This document shows positions 1 to 7,222 of a stretch of 25,180 bases of DNA, piece by piece. A program made the position numbers and the translations under genes. Each line of letters begins with the position of its first letter. Position 1 is the stretch's first letter. A model generated the notes under the pieces. The model made no database searches. It had not been told where the DNA came from and worked only from the letters and a program-made list of their open reading frames with translations. The stretch is from CAZFIO01 sp964519585 (GTDB lineage Bacteria > Bacillota > Clostridia > Tissierellales > Tissierellaceae), in the NCBI GenBank assembly GCA_964519585.1, contig CAZFIO010000008.1, forward strand, positions 1-25,180. The letters run 5' to 3'.

Positions 1-873
1 GAGGCCGGGAATAGATAAAAGTGATTTTCTTGCATTTTCCCTTCCCTCTCTTTGCGGGAGATAGCCGGCACCCATATCCCTGGATCCTTCAAGGGCAAAA
101 GCTATAAGTACCAAGGCCGTGGAAAAAATAAGTAGATATAGGATTGGAAACCATTTATTTTCGGTAAAGGGATTGGTTGAGTATATCCAGCCCAGGGGAT
201 TGATCATTGATAATCTAATATTTGAAATATCTGTCCCACCACGAATAATATATAAAAGTCCCATAATGCCAAGTGAAGTCCCTGTTGCTGCAGAAGATAC
301 TGGCATGATCTGTGCCATAAGAAGGCCAAGCCCCCCTCCTAAAATGCCCCCACATCCAATAGAGATTCCAAACAAGATTGATCCTTTTACTGTGATAGAA
401 TCAGCAGAGAAACTAATCATTGTCCCAGCAATAAAAACTGCTAGAATTAAATTGATTAAGATCACTTCTAAAATAAGGGCCAATGAATTTGCTTGACGAC
501 CCACTTGAAAGGATCTGACCAACTCAACTAGGCCTAAATCTTCTTCCTTTCTTGTATGTCCTATCACATGTAGTATTGAGATGGTCATGGCAAATAAACC
601 AGAAAAAAGTAACATCATATGGGAATACATGGCTCCAAGATTATAATCTTCTACTTTTTCAACTGGTGTAGGTCCTACCAGGCTTATCATAGCTGGATTT
701 TGTAAGGTTTCGTATAAACCATATAGGCCTCCATCCTTATAGATTTCTTCCATAGCAGGTACAAAGGCTGCAGCAAATAGACCAAGACCTATGATCCAAA
801 TAAGTATCTTTTTCCAGTCTCTTTTCAAATATTGTAAAAATAAAATATGCCAACGACCAAACCTTTCTTTCAT
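1..873 (-). CDS. ABC-2 type exporter permease, partial (C-terminal part beyond the left edge)
   Basis: The frame is open from an ATG at 873 to the first base of the window (291 residues) with no stop, so the gene is truncated by the window edge. The protein is a multi-pass membrane subunit of an ABC exporter. Hydrophobic segments lie at about residues 23-40, 85-104, 130-152, 165-188 and 242-262. The stretch at about 260-278 (EGSRDMGAGYLPQREGR) resembles the repeat found in tetronasin-type, polyketide-antibiotic exporter permeases, which are normally about 530 residues long and made of two halves. What is seen would be roughly the first half. It starts 20 bases after the ATPase gene at 894-1775, so the two are an operon and very likely one transporter. 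The substrate is not evident; drug or lipid export is inferred from family only. Confidence 0.85.
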   Translation of the reverse strand, partial: MKERFGRWHILFLQYLKRDWKKILIWIIGLGLFAAAFVPAMEEIYKDGGLYGLYETLQNPAMISLVGPTPVEKVEDYNLGAMYSHMMLLFSGLFAMTISILHVIGHTRKEEDLGLVELVRSFQVGRQANSLALILEVILINLILAVFIAGTMISFSADSITVKGSILFGISIGCGGILGGGLGLLMAQIMPVSSAATGTSLGIMGLLYIIRGGTDISNIRLSMINPLGWIYSTNPFTENKWFPILYLLIFSTALVLIAFALEGSRDMGAGYLPQREGRENARKSLLSIPGL

Positions 874-893
874 TTGTCTATCTCCTTTCTTAC

Positions 894-1775
894 CTATCTT
901 TCATAATGACGCATAAATAAATCTTCAAGGGTAGGCGGAGTAGCTTCAAACCTTTTTACTCCCAATTTACTAGCCTCAATTAAAATATCATTCATATATT
1001 CATTGTCTACAGAAAATATCCCTTGACCATCTTTTAGGATAAAATCATGTACACCTTGAATATTCTTAATTTTAAAAACATCTTCTTCAGTTTCTAGAAC
1101 TACTCTTGACCTGGTTAAATGCCTTAATTCATTCAAGCTACCTTTTTCTACAATATAACCCTGTCTTATGATAACCACTCTATCAGCTAACCTTTCTACC
1201 TCGCTTAAAATATGGGATGATAGGAGAACCGATTTACCATAATCCTTGATCTTCCTAACCTCTTCTTGAAAGACCTGCTCCATCAAGGGATCGAGGCCAG
1301 AAGTAGGTTCGTCAAAAATGTACAAATCTGAATCCACTGAAAGGGCCGAAATTAATCCGACTTTTTGCCTGTTACCCTTTGAATAGGTCTTGGCCTTCTT
1401 TCTTGGATCAAATTCGAAACGCTTAATAAGATAGTCTCTCTTTTCATAGTCTCCACCACCGTGTAGTTTCATAAACAAATCAATTATTTCTCCTCCAGTT
1501 AGGTTTCCCCATAGGTTTACCTCTCCTGGTACATAGGAAATTCTCTTATGAATCTCAAAACTATCCTTCCATACATCCCTGCCAAATATCCTAGCAGACC
1601 CCGCATCACTTTTAATAGTACCTAAAAGGATTCGTATGGTGGTTGATTTACCGGCCCCATTTGGACCAATAAATCCAACAACCTCACCAGTTTTTACATC
1701 AAAACTTACATCACTTAAGGCCTCAACCTTTCCAAATCCTTTTTTTATACCTTTAATCTCTACAATTATTGACAT
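894..1775 (-). CDS. ABC transporter ATP-binding protein (drug/polyketide exporter type)
   Basis: This 293-residue cytoplasmic ATPase would power the permease encoded just downstream. Walker A is GPNGAGKS at residues 37-44, the signature is the degenerate YSKGNRQK at 131-138, Walker B is LYIFDEP at 151-157 followed by TSGLDP, and the switch histidine is in SSHILSE near residue 188. The last 80 residues form the usual accessory domain of this subfamily, ending in the typical PTLEDLFMRHY. The ATG at 1775 has AAAGGGGGA about 5 bases ahead. The 5' region has no intact regulator; instead there is a methyltransferase relic (1965-2138) and a small dyad (1817-1833). The BcrA/YtrB-like fold is certain, the transported substrate is not. 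Confidence 0.93.
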   Translation of the reverse strand: MSIIVEIKGIKKGFGKVEALSDVSFDVKTGEVVGFIGPNGAGKSTTIRILLGTIKSDAGSARIFGRDVWKDSFEIHKRISYVPGEVNLWGNLTGGEIIDLFMKLHGGGDYEKRDYLIKRFEFDPRKKAKTYSKGNRQKVGLISALSVDSDLYIFDEPTSGLDPLMEQVFQEEVRKIKDYGKSVLLSSHILSEVERLADRVVIIRQGYIVEKGSLNELRHLTRSRVVLETEEDVFKIKNIQGVHDFILKDGQGIFSVDNEYMNDILIEASKLGVKRFEATPPTLEDLFMRHYER

Positions 1776-1816
1776 AGAAGTCCCCCTTTATAAAAACTTT
1801 CCCTAACTATAACCAT

Positions 1817-1833
1817 GCAAGAAGAAATCTTGC
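1817..1833. promoter_or_regulatory. Short dyad in the leader of the exporter operon
   Basis: GCAAGA and TCTTGC form a perfect 6-bp inverted repeat separated by 5 bases, about 42 bases upstream of the ATPase start. It could be an operator or a small leader hairpin. No convincing -35/-10 pair was found next to it, so the promoter of this operon remains unplaced. Confidence 0.3.
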
Positions 1834-1964
1834 CTATTTAGTTTTGATTTGCATATGACCACCATCCTATAGTAGCCAAAAAAAACCTCCTATAAAGCAT
1901 TAAGCCATCTATGTATAGATTATCAAAACTTCTATAGATTGGCTAGAACTTTCCTATACACACC

Positions 1965-2138
1965 CTATATTTTACTTTTCCTCCCATAAAAAAATACCTC
2001 CAATACATACCCATCTAAGTCCTTGGTTAGTTCAAATCTCCATTTTTTAAATGATATGCTTTCCATGGGGCCCTCAAACAAATCATATACCTTTGCAAGC
2101 CTATCATATCGCCTTTTAATCTTCTCTGTATCCTTCAC
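1965..2138 (-). pseudogene. Remnant of a class I SAM-dependent methyltransferase (N-terminal fragment)
   Basis: A GTG at 2138, preceded by AAAGGTGG, opens a frame of 57 codons ending in TAG at 1965-1967. The translation contains KRRYDRLAKVYDLFEGPMES followed by FKKWR and then YVLEV. This is the start of UbiE-like methyltransferases: the RYD..A..YD...G..E segment, then the strand leading to the SAM-binding glycine loop. Where the family has the LEVGxGTG loop the sequence reads LEVFFYGRK and stops 6 codons later. More than two thirds of a normal protein (about 200-250 residues) is missing, and no continuation was found in the other frames of the next 190 bases. I read it as a decayed gene. A translated short peptide cannot be excluded because the ribosome site is intact. 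Confidence 0.65.
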
Positions 2139-2244
2139 TGTTTTTACACCACCTTTAAGTAATTATACCTATTTATACTATTATGTATTTTTATATTTAT
2201 ATAAAGCTAGTCTTGGTACTTAGCTACTTGGAAGGCTTGTTAAA

Positions 2245-2279
2245 AAATTCCTAGCAGTTAATTCTACTGCTAGGAATTT
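2245..2279 (-). terminator. Rho-independent terminator of the XRE/TPR-like gene
   Basis: A perfect 13-bp stem (2245-2257 with 2267-2279, 9-base loop) is followed on the minus strand by a run of T. It lies 84 bases beyond the stop of the regulator at 2363-3400. Confidence 0.85.
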
Positions 2280-2362
2280 ATAAATATTCTAAAGAGTTTG
2301 TGTTATTTCACTGGACTGTACCCTTAGAACTGCCCTCATCATATCTTATTCCAGTCCTATAT

Positions 2363-3400
2363 TTAAATTCTTTTTCTCAATTCCTTCCAAGACTCATTGT
2401 TTTGCATATAAGAAAATGTTTCTTGGTCACTGAAACTACTCAGTATACTTTTGCGTAAATTCTCAATGAACTTTTCATCAAGTTTTTTAAAGGTCATATG
2501 TTGGTAGAGGCTTGATTTTGTAAAGTCTGATATTTTATCCACACTTCCAAACATCTTTTCCATGGTTTCTATGGTTCCTTCCACATCCTTTTCCGCTGCT
2601 AGAAGGTCAAGTCTCCATGAAACTTCATGATACTCACCCATTTCAAAAATATGGGCTAAGTTACTTTGCTTGTCTACAAGCTTGTGGGCCTTTTCCCTGT
2701 CCTTATCTTCCATGGCCAAAATATATATATTTTGGAGTACCATGCTCATCATATTATATCCTGAAAATAATAATTCTTCGTAGGCCTTATAGGCTTCATG
2801 AATCCGGTTTGTTTTACTATAAATAAAGGCTTGTTTTCTCTTTTTTTCTGGATTTTCATTGGAAAAGTAGGTCAAATACTTTTCTGCCTTCTCATAGTCT
2901 TCCTTTCTAGAATAGAGGCCAAACAAGGAATCAGCAGCCCTATTTCTAATATTTTCATCTTGGCTTTCCAATGCTCTTTCATAGCAAGAAATAATATAAG
3001 CTTCATAATCCTCTGCATCTGGAACCTCTTTTCTTAGTCGCCATGCATCTAAAACAAGAGCCAGCTGCCAAATCAACTGTTTACAATTTGGATACTGCTC
3101 AATTTTTTTCATTGCCCATTGAAAGACTTCTTCATAGCTCTCTTCTCCAAGTTTCTTGTTTATTTCATAAACTATACTGTTTATCTCTTCTAAGCTAAGA
3201 TCTTTCTCAAAGGACAGAAGGGTGTCAAGACTAATATCTAGAAGTCTTGCCAGGGGAGCCAAGAGCATAATATCAGGCTGAGAATTACCTTTTTCCCACT
3301 TATTAACTGCAGGCCCTGTAACTCCTAGCCGATTTGCCATTTCCTCCTGGGTCATGTTTTTCTTCTTCCTATATTCTCGTATTACTCTTCCTATTTCCAT
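2363..3400 (-). CDS. XRE-family regulator with a helical (TPR-like) C-terminal domain
   Basis: The 345-residue protein starts with a canonical lambda-repressor-type helix-turn-helix at about residues 5-60 (MTQEEMANRLGVTGPAVNKW). The remainder is soluble and all-helical, with repeated Y/A/L patterns such as YEKAEKYLTYFSNENP and IHEAYKAYEELLFSG at about 168-215. That is what TPR-like sensor domains of Firmicute XRE regulators look like; several such regulators respond to peptides or protein partners. There is no transmembrane segment. The ATG at 3400 follows AAGGTGG. It is a single-gene unit with a promoter at 3450-3478 and a strong terminator at 2245-2279. Target genes are unknown; it may control the neighbouring exporter or itself. 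Confidence 0.85.
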   Translation of the reverse strand: MEIGRVIREYRKKKNMTQEEMANRLGVTGPAVNKWEKGNSQPDIMLLAPLARLLDISLDTLLSFEKDLSLEEINSIVYEINKKLGEESYEEVFQWAMKKIEQYPNCKQLIWQLALVLDAWRLRKEVPDAEDYEAYIISCYERALESQDENIRNRAADSLFGLYSRKEDYEKAEKYLTYFSNENPEKKRKQAFIYSKTNRIHEAYKAYEELLFSGYNMMSMVLQNIYILAMEDKDREKAHKLVDKQSNLAHIFEMGEYHEVSWRLDLLAAEKDVEGTIETMEKMFGSVDKISDFTKSSLYQHMTFKKLDEKFIENLRKSILSSFSDQETFSYMQNNESWKELRKRI

Positions 3401-3449
3401 ATAAGACCACCTTATCCTATTTTAATATGCAAGGGTCCCTGCTAACTTA

Positions 3450-3501
3450 ATCATATCAAGAATAAGCCTATCTAACAATTGAATATATGGTAAGAATTGT
3501 T
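3450..3501 (-). promoter_or_regulatory. Promoter and overlapping dyad upstream of the XRE/TPR-like gene
   Basis: On the minus strand TTGTTA (3473-3478) is separated by 17 bases from TATGAT (3450-3455). An inverted repeat AACAATT/AATTGTT (3474-3480 and 3495-3501, 14-base spacer) overlaps the -35 box, so it could be the binding site of a repressor, perhaps the product itself. Confidence 0.5.
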
Positions 3502-3563
3502 CAATAAAATTAACCATTGCTCATACTTAAAATGTGTCTTGTTTTATATATTCATCAGATTTT

Positions 3564-4016
3564 TCAATATCTAAGCAGATAAAGTAGGTATGAAACTAAA
3601 ACACTAAGCCATTGACCAGCAGCAAGAAGGGCTACTGTTTCTATACTATAATTAGGGTCACTTAAAAACATGACCATAATTATAGGCATAAAAATAATTG
3701 ATAGTATAGCTCCTAGCACTAAACTTTTAGATAAAATGCTAATTTGATATTCGTCGTATTTCTTTCTATCTCCCAAAAATATTAGTAAAAAAATAATGAT
3801 AGTTAAAGAAATTATCAAATAGCCAATATATTTCATGTTTCCAGCCCTAATAAAGTTTGACCATCCATTCCAAAATTTAGAATTCAAGGTCTTAGATTGT
3901 GATAGCAAGCTTAAAAACTCAATATGATTTGATATAAAAATAAAAAGAAATGAATATACAGCTGATATTAATCCTATAAAAATTGCATTTACAACTGAAT
4001 TTTTTAAAAGTTTCAC
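3564..4016 (-). CDS. Small four-helix membrane protein paired with an XRE regulator
   Basis: This 150-residue protein is strongly hydrophobic, with likely membrane helices at about 9-30, 62-82, 96-118 and 126-148. The central cytoplasmic loop carries GDRKKYDEYQISILSKS, which resembles the DExQ-type loop of small membrane proteins commonly encoded beside short YgzD-like regulators; that family assignment is an inference. The start codon overlaps the stop of the regulator at 4013-4219 (ATGA), so the two are translationally coupled. No signal peptide or catalytic motif is seen. Possible roles are modulating the partner regulator or acting in the envelope. Confidence 0.75.
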   Translation of the reverse strand: MKLLKNSVVNAIFIGLISAVYSFLFIFISNHIEFLSLLSQSKTLNSKFWNGWSNFIRAGNMKYIGYLIISLTIIIFLLIFLGDRKKYDEYQISILSKSLVLGAILSIIFMPIIMVMFLSDPNYSIETVALLAAGQWLSVLVSYLLYLLRY

Positions 4017-4219
4017 TTTCTTGCACTCTCCTCAAAATTAAAAACTTCTTCTATAGACATAGCAAAAAACTTTGCCAAATCGTATGCTAACCAAATTGAT
4101 GGGTCGAATTTACCATTTTCTATTGCATTGATGGCCTGACGTGATACATTTACCTTCTCACCCAATTGAGCTTGGGTCAGGCCATGTTCTTCCCTAAGTA
4201 CTTTCAATTTATTTTTCAA
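4013..4219 (-). CDS. Small XRE-family transcriptional regulator (YgzD-like)
   Basis: The 68-residue protein is essentially one helix-turn-helix domain: LTQAQLGEKVNVSRQAINAI at about residues 14-33, followed by ENGKFDPSIWLAYDLAKFF and the family-typical IEEVF ending. It begins with a TTG at 4219; AGGAGGGG lies 6 bases ahead (4226-4233) and no ATG alternative fits. A consensus promoter and two matching dyads sit immediately upstream, so autoregulation is very likely. It overlaps the membrane-protein gene by 4 bases, giving a regulator plus membrane-protein operon. Confidence 0.9.
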   Translation of the reverse strand: MKNKLKVLREEHGLTQAQLGEKVNVSRQAINAIENGKFDPSIWLAYDLAKFFAMSIEEVFNFEESARK

Positions 4220-4233
4220 TACTATCCCCTCCT

Positions 4234-4297
4234 GTGTAAGGTTTGCCTTACACCTCTATTGTATTATAGAAATATAGTTATGTCAAGTAAGCCTTAC
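4234..4297 (-). promoter_or_regulatory. Promoter flanked by two palindromic operators
   Basis: The minus strand has TTGACA (4281-4286), a 17-base spacer and TACAAT (4258-4263). Just downstream is a perfect dyad, GTGTAAGG/CCTTACAC with a 4-base spacer (4234-4253). Abutting the -35 on its upstream side is a second, shorter palindrome built on the same half-site, GTAAGCCTTAC (4287-4297). The shared GTAAGG core suggests two binding sites for the HTH protein encoded next. Confidence 0.8.
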
Positions 4298-4357
4298 ATA
4301 TCTTTTATTTAAAACTCTTCTATAGGGTATAAAGAAAAGCTTTCTGTTAACAAAAAA

Positions 4358-4388
4358 AATGAAAAGGTATACTAAAATCCTTTTCATT
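4358..4388 (-). terminator. Rho-independent terminator after the micro-ORF
   Basis: AATGAAAAGG (4358-4367) pairs with CCTTTTCATT (4379-4388), and the minus strand continues with eight T. It lies just after the 15-codon frame at 4412-4459. Confidence 0.75.
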
Positions 4389-4411
4389 CCTTATATTCTA
4401 ATCCTGATCCA

Positions 4412-4459
4412 TTAAAATTGTCTTATAATTTCCTCATACTTAGGAACCAATGAGCTCAT
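4412..4459 (-). CDS. Possible 15-residue peptide gene, unrecognised
   Basis: ATG at 4459 opens the frame MSSLVPKYEEIIRQF and ends in TAA at 4412-4414. An ideal AAGGAGG (4467-4473) lies 7 bases upstream and a terminator (4358-4388) follows. The unit sits between two terminators, so it should have its own promoter, but none was clear. It could be a real small peptide, a leader ORF, or the first codons of a gene whose body was deleted. No family is recognised and the call rests on the ribosome site alone. Confidence 0.35.
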   Translation of the reverse strand: MSSLVPKYEEIIRQF

Positions 4460-4528
4460 TGAATCTCCTCCTTACCCTTAATACAAATCAGGGGATTAAA
4501 ATAATGCATAATTAAGATAGGATTTAAA

Positions 4529-4560
4529 AAAACCATCTATATTGTATTTTAGATGGTTTT
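4529..4560 (-). terminator. Rho-independent terminator of the XRE/membrane regulator gene
   Basis: AAAACCATCTA (4529-4539) and TAGATGGTTTT (4550-4560) form an 11-bp stem with a 10-base loop, followed on the minus strand by a T run. It lies about 80 bases beyond the stop at 4641. Confidence 0.85.
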
Positions 4561-4640
4561 GATTTTATATATATTTAATCTTTTTACTAGAAGCTAGCTG
4601 GCTATAAACTGATTAACTCTAGCTTCCAATCCACCCTAAA

Positions 4641-5405
4641 TTACTCATGTTTTTTCCCAACAATATATGTAGGAAGGAAGAGAAAAAACAAGGGAATAAG
4701 ATTAAATAAAAGCTGGCCCTTTTCCCAAAGTCTAGGATTGAACCAAGAAACTCCTAAGTATAGCAAGGGAAACAAGGTAAAGATACCCATCACCATCAGG
4801 TGAATTGTAGATAATATATGCTTCCAATTACTATTATTGAAAGAAAGGCCAGCCATATTTATCCTAAAGATCCCATCACTATAAAAGCTGATCTTGTTTT
4901 CATCGTAAAAGGCAGGTAATACATCTTTCACAAAGAATGTAAGATATAGGCCAAAAATCAGCATTAGTGATTGAATAGTAAATGTATTTCTAAAAATATT
5001 ATCCAGGCTATAATTAAGTAGCCTCATAAGAAGGAGTTCCAGTGTAACAATTATCAAAGATGACAAAAATATTAGCTTTCTCTTTTTCTTGCTTTTATTA
5101 TTTTCCTCAATCTTCTCCTTTGATAAATAAATTGTTTGGTTCATAAGTTCCTCTACTTCTCCAACTGTAAGATTTTTGTCCTTTTCAATTCTTTTGCCGC
5201 TTAATATTTCAGTAACAGTAACTTCAAATATTTGAGAAAGTGGCATCAGAAGTCCTATATCTGGCATACTAATCCCCCGCTCCCATTTACTTACTGCCTT
5301 ATCAGAAATATAAAGTTTTTCTGCCAATTCTTTTTGGGTTAAAGCTTTTTCCTTTCTAAGTTGAAGTATAAATTCTCCAAAGCTCTCATTGTTAATTTGT
5401 GTCAT
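4641..5405 (-). CDS. Membrane-anchored XRE-family regulator
   Basis: The 254-residue protein combines an N-terminal helix-turn-helix (about 8-64; LTQKELAEKLYISDKAVSKW) with a C-terminal membrane part. Likely membrane helices lie at 111-128, 140-159, 199-220 and 232-250. A conserved-looking stretch, IFRINMAGLSFNNSNWKHIL, precedes the third helix; similar sequences occur in other Clostridial HTH-membrane fusions. The architecture suggests a one-component sensor that binds DNA from the membrane, but its signal is unknown. The ATG at 5405 is chosen because AGGAGG (5414-5419) lies 8 bases away; the in-frame TTG at 5411 is only 2 bases from it. It is a monocistronic unit with its own promoter and terminator. 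Confidence 0.87.
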   Translation of the reverse strand: MTQINNESFGEFILQLRKEKALTQKELAEKLYISDKAVSKWERGISMPDIGLLMPLSQIFEVTVTEILSGKRIEKDKNLTVGEVEELMNQTIYLSKEKIEENNKSKKKRKLIFLSSLIIVTLELLLMRLLNYSLDNIFRNTFTIQSLMLIFGLYLTFFVKDVLPAFYDENKISFYSDGIFRINMAGLSFNNSNWKHILSTIHLMVMGIFTLFPLLYLGVSWFNPRLWEKGQLLFNLIPLFFLFLPTYIVGKKHE

Positions 5406-5425
5406 GACCAACGCCTCCTAGTCTC

Positions 5426-5454
5426 AGGATAAGGGAAAAGGGATTTTTTTTCAA
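5426..5454 (-). promoter_or_regulatory. Promoter of the membrane-anchored XRE gene
   Basis: TTGAAA (5449-5454), a 17-base spacer and TATCCT (5426-5431) on the minus strand, placing the transcript start shortly before the ribosome binding site. The match is reasonable but not perfect. Confidence 0.5.
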
Positions 5455-5564
5455 TCGACCCCTAGTAGAATTACCAATTTCAGCAAGTAAACCATCAGTA
5501 GAAAAGTATATTTATTATGTTCACTTCTTACAGGCAATTGTATCATGCTGATAAACGACTAGAC

Positions 5565-6083
5565 TTAAAAATCAGCATAGTCGTTAAAATACTTTTTGTA
5601 GAAGCTTACTAACTTTCCTTTATCTTCTAGCTCCAGTTTTAAGTCTTCTTCCTCCACAAGAACAAGGCCATAATTTTTACAAAGTAAGAACAAATCCTCA
5701 AAGGCCCTTTTGTGGTCTTCTAACAAGGCCCTTTCATAAACTTCTAAATCTTCTGTCCCCTTTTTATATTTCCAAATATTTCTTGCCATAAAGGGTTTTT
5801 TTCTGGAAACTTGAACATATAAATAATGGAGATCCCTTTCTTCTATAGCCCTATCCATGGTCTCCATATATATTCCGTCCCCCAGATGAACTTGCTCTGA
5901 TAAGTACCCCTTATTATCAAGGGCCACCAGATACTCATAGGACAAGCTATTGTCCATATTTGAAATATCTACAACATTCTTTGGATAGTAAATTTCCTCT
6001 AAGCTTTTCTTTATATCATCAGCATAGAAGGGGATTTCTTCCTCATAAAAACATCCTTCCAAATAACACAATCTGTCCTCCAT
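5565..6083 (-). CDS. Acidic soluble protein of unknown function
   Basis: This 172-residue protein is not recognised. It is soluble, rich in Glu, Asp, Tyr and Leu, and has no signal peptide, membrane segment or obvious catalytic motif. The sequence alternates beta-like strands (YLYVQVSRKKPFMARNIWKY, at about 93-112) with a long C-terminal helical part (about 113-165). The start at 6083 is well supported by AAAGGAGG 6 bases ahead. It stands alone between the XRE gene and a repeat-bearing gap. An 8-bp dyad (5545-5552 with 5571-5578) overlaps its stop codon but lacks a T run. An intracellular small-molecule or protein-binding role is possible; nothing more can be said. Confidence 0.7.
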   Translation of the reverse strand: MEDRLCYLEGCFYEEEIPFYADDIKKSLEEIYYPKNVVDISNMDNSLSYEYLVALDNKGYLSEQVHLGDGIYMETMDRAIEERDLHYLYVQVSRKKPFMARNIWKYKKGTEDLEVYERALLEDHKRAFEDLFLLCKNYGLVLVEEEDLKLELEDKGKLVSFYKKYFNDYADF

Positions 6084-6179
6084 CTTTTTCCTCCTTTATA
6101 GGCTTATCTTCTATCTCTGCCCAGCACAAAATCTAGTCTAGCTTTTCATCTCTAATTAAAAAATACTCCCCAAAAACCG

Positions 6180-6305
6180 GGCTGACTGTCAAGTCCACAT
6201 TCTGTCATCCAGAGCGAAGCGAAGGATCTTAGACCCATTATAAAACCAATATTGACACTAGCATTCAGAATGACAAACCAGAAAAACAGTAGTTGACAGT
6301 GGCCT
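6180..6305. repeat. Intergenic palindromic repeat element (MITE/REP-like)
   Basis: A core at 6203-6275 is bounded by TGTCATCC and GAATGACA and contains the motif AGAGCGAAGCGAAGGATCT, a signature seen in dispersed intergenic repeats of many Firmicutes. An outer inverted pair, GGCTGACTGTCAA (from 6180) and TTGACAGTGGCC (from 6293), encloses it, giving about 125 bp. The surrounding gap (6084-6557) otherwise holds nothing recognisable; the small frame across the element is not a gene. Confidence 0.6.
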
Positions 6306-6557
6306 CCAGAAACCTTAGGTGGTCTTGTCAATACTCCTAGGACTGAAAGTGCCCCCCTAACCATAAATATTAATATATTTTTTAATCTTAAGAATCCCCA
6401 TGTCCCATATTTTTACTTAAAATAATTATACCATATATTTCCAAGCCCTTGTCTTTCACAGTTTGAAAATCACACTGAAGGGGTAAATTTTAAATACCTC
6501 TTTGAAGAGTTATCAAAGCTAGCTAGAAACTAATTATATACAAGATAGTAATTGTAA

Positions 6558-6595
6558 AAAATCCCTTGCAGATGAATTTCCTTGCAAGGGATTTT
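6558..6595 (-). terminator. Rho-independent terminator of the GntR/ABC operon
   Basis: A perfect 13-bp stem (6558-6570 with 6583-6595, 12-base loop) is followed by TTTTTT on the minus strand and starts 3 bases after the permease stop codon. Confidence 0.9.
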
Positions 6596-6598
6596 GAT

Positions 6599-7222
6599 TT
6601 ATATATCCTTATTTTTATATATTCTGTAGGAGACCAAGGCTGAACCTAATAGGATCAATACCAGCAAAATAGGTGAAATCTTCAATAAAAGCATTAGTTG
6701 TTCCTTACTTGGGGGCTTGAAGCCAGCCTTATAAATTCCCAGACCTACCATCATAGGTAGGACAAAGATCCCCAAAGATATAACCCTAGCCCTTTCTACT
6801 CCATACTTATAGATAAAAACTAGGACTATAGATGCAAATACCAAGGATGTATAGAAAACAAGATAGGCTATCAATAATAATTCCTTACCAGTTATATCAG
6901 TCCTAGGCAATATGACTAGATAACTTATAAAAAAGGATATCACTATAGATACTAGGGATAGGCAGATTGACAATATATACTTGCTGGCTACTATGCTCTT
7001 TCTTGAAATAGGCATAGCTAGAGCATATCTATCCCACTTGCTCATATCATCAAAAGCCATAGCCGTTATGGGCATCATGGCAAAAATAAGTGTTACCATG
7101 GATAGCATATAGCTAGGATTATTGGTTCCATAGGCATAAATTGCAAAGAAACCTATGACTAATAAGGTGGTTTTAAATTGTTTTCTTAGGTTTAGAATAT
7201 CTTTAAGGATTAATCCCTTCAT
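6599..7222 (-). CDS. ABC-2 family transporter permease
   Basis: A 207-residue integral membrane protein with about six helices: roughly 18-34, 38-58, 82-106, 116-138, 147-165 and 178-198. The N-terminal MKGLILKDILNLRKQFK and the loop FDDMSKWDRYALAMPISRKS at about 57-76 are typical of short ABC-2 permeases encoded with YtrA-type regulators. The start overlaps the stop of the ATPase by one base (TAATG), so translation is coupled and the two form one exporter. It is the last gene of the operon before the terminator at 6558-6595. Family members often protect against cell-wall-active peptides; the substrate here is not shown by the sequence. Confidence 0.9.
   Translation of the reverse strand: MKGLILKDILNLRKQFKTTLLVIGFFAIYAYGTNNPSYMLSMVTLIFAMMPITAMAFDDMSKWDRYALAMPISRKSIVASKYILSICLSLVSIVISFFISYLVILPRTDITGKELLLIAYLVFYTSLVFASIVLVFIYKYGVERARVISLGIFVLPMMVGLGIYKAGFKPPSKEQLMLLLKISPILLVLILLGSALVSYRIYKNKDI

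Noticed and set aside
119..496. Plus-strand frame of 125 codons
   Set aside because: It lies opposite the clearly coding ABC permease on the minus strand, is Pro/Ile-rich and lacks a ribosome binding site.
2023..2223. Plus-strand frame of 66 codons
   Set aside because: It is the antisense of the methyltransferase relic and its 5' region; no ribosome site or protein-like pattern.
5545..5578. Terminator overlapping the stop codon of the unknown protein
   Set aside because: The 8-bp stem is perfect but no T run follows on either strand.
6152..6364. Minus-strand frame of 70 codons
   Set aside because: It runs across the palindromic repeat at 6180-6305; composition follows the repeat and no ribosome site is present.
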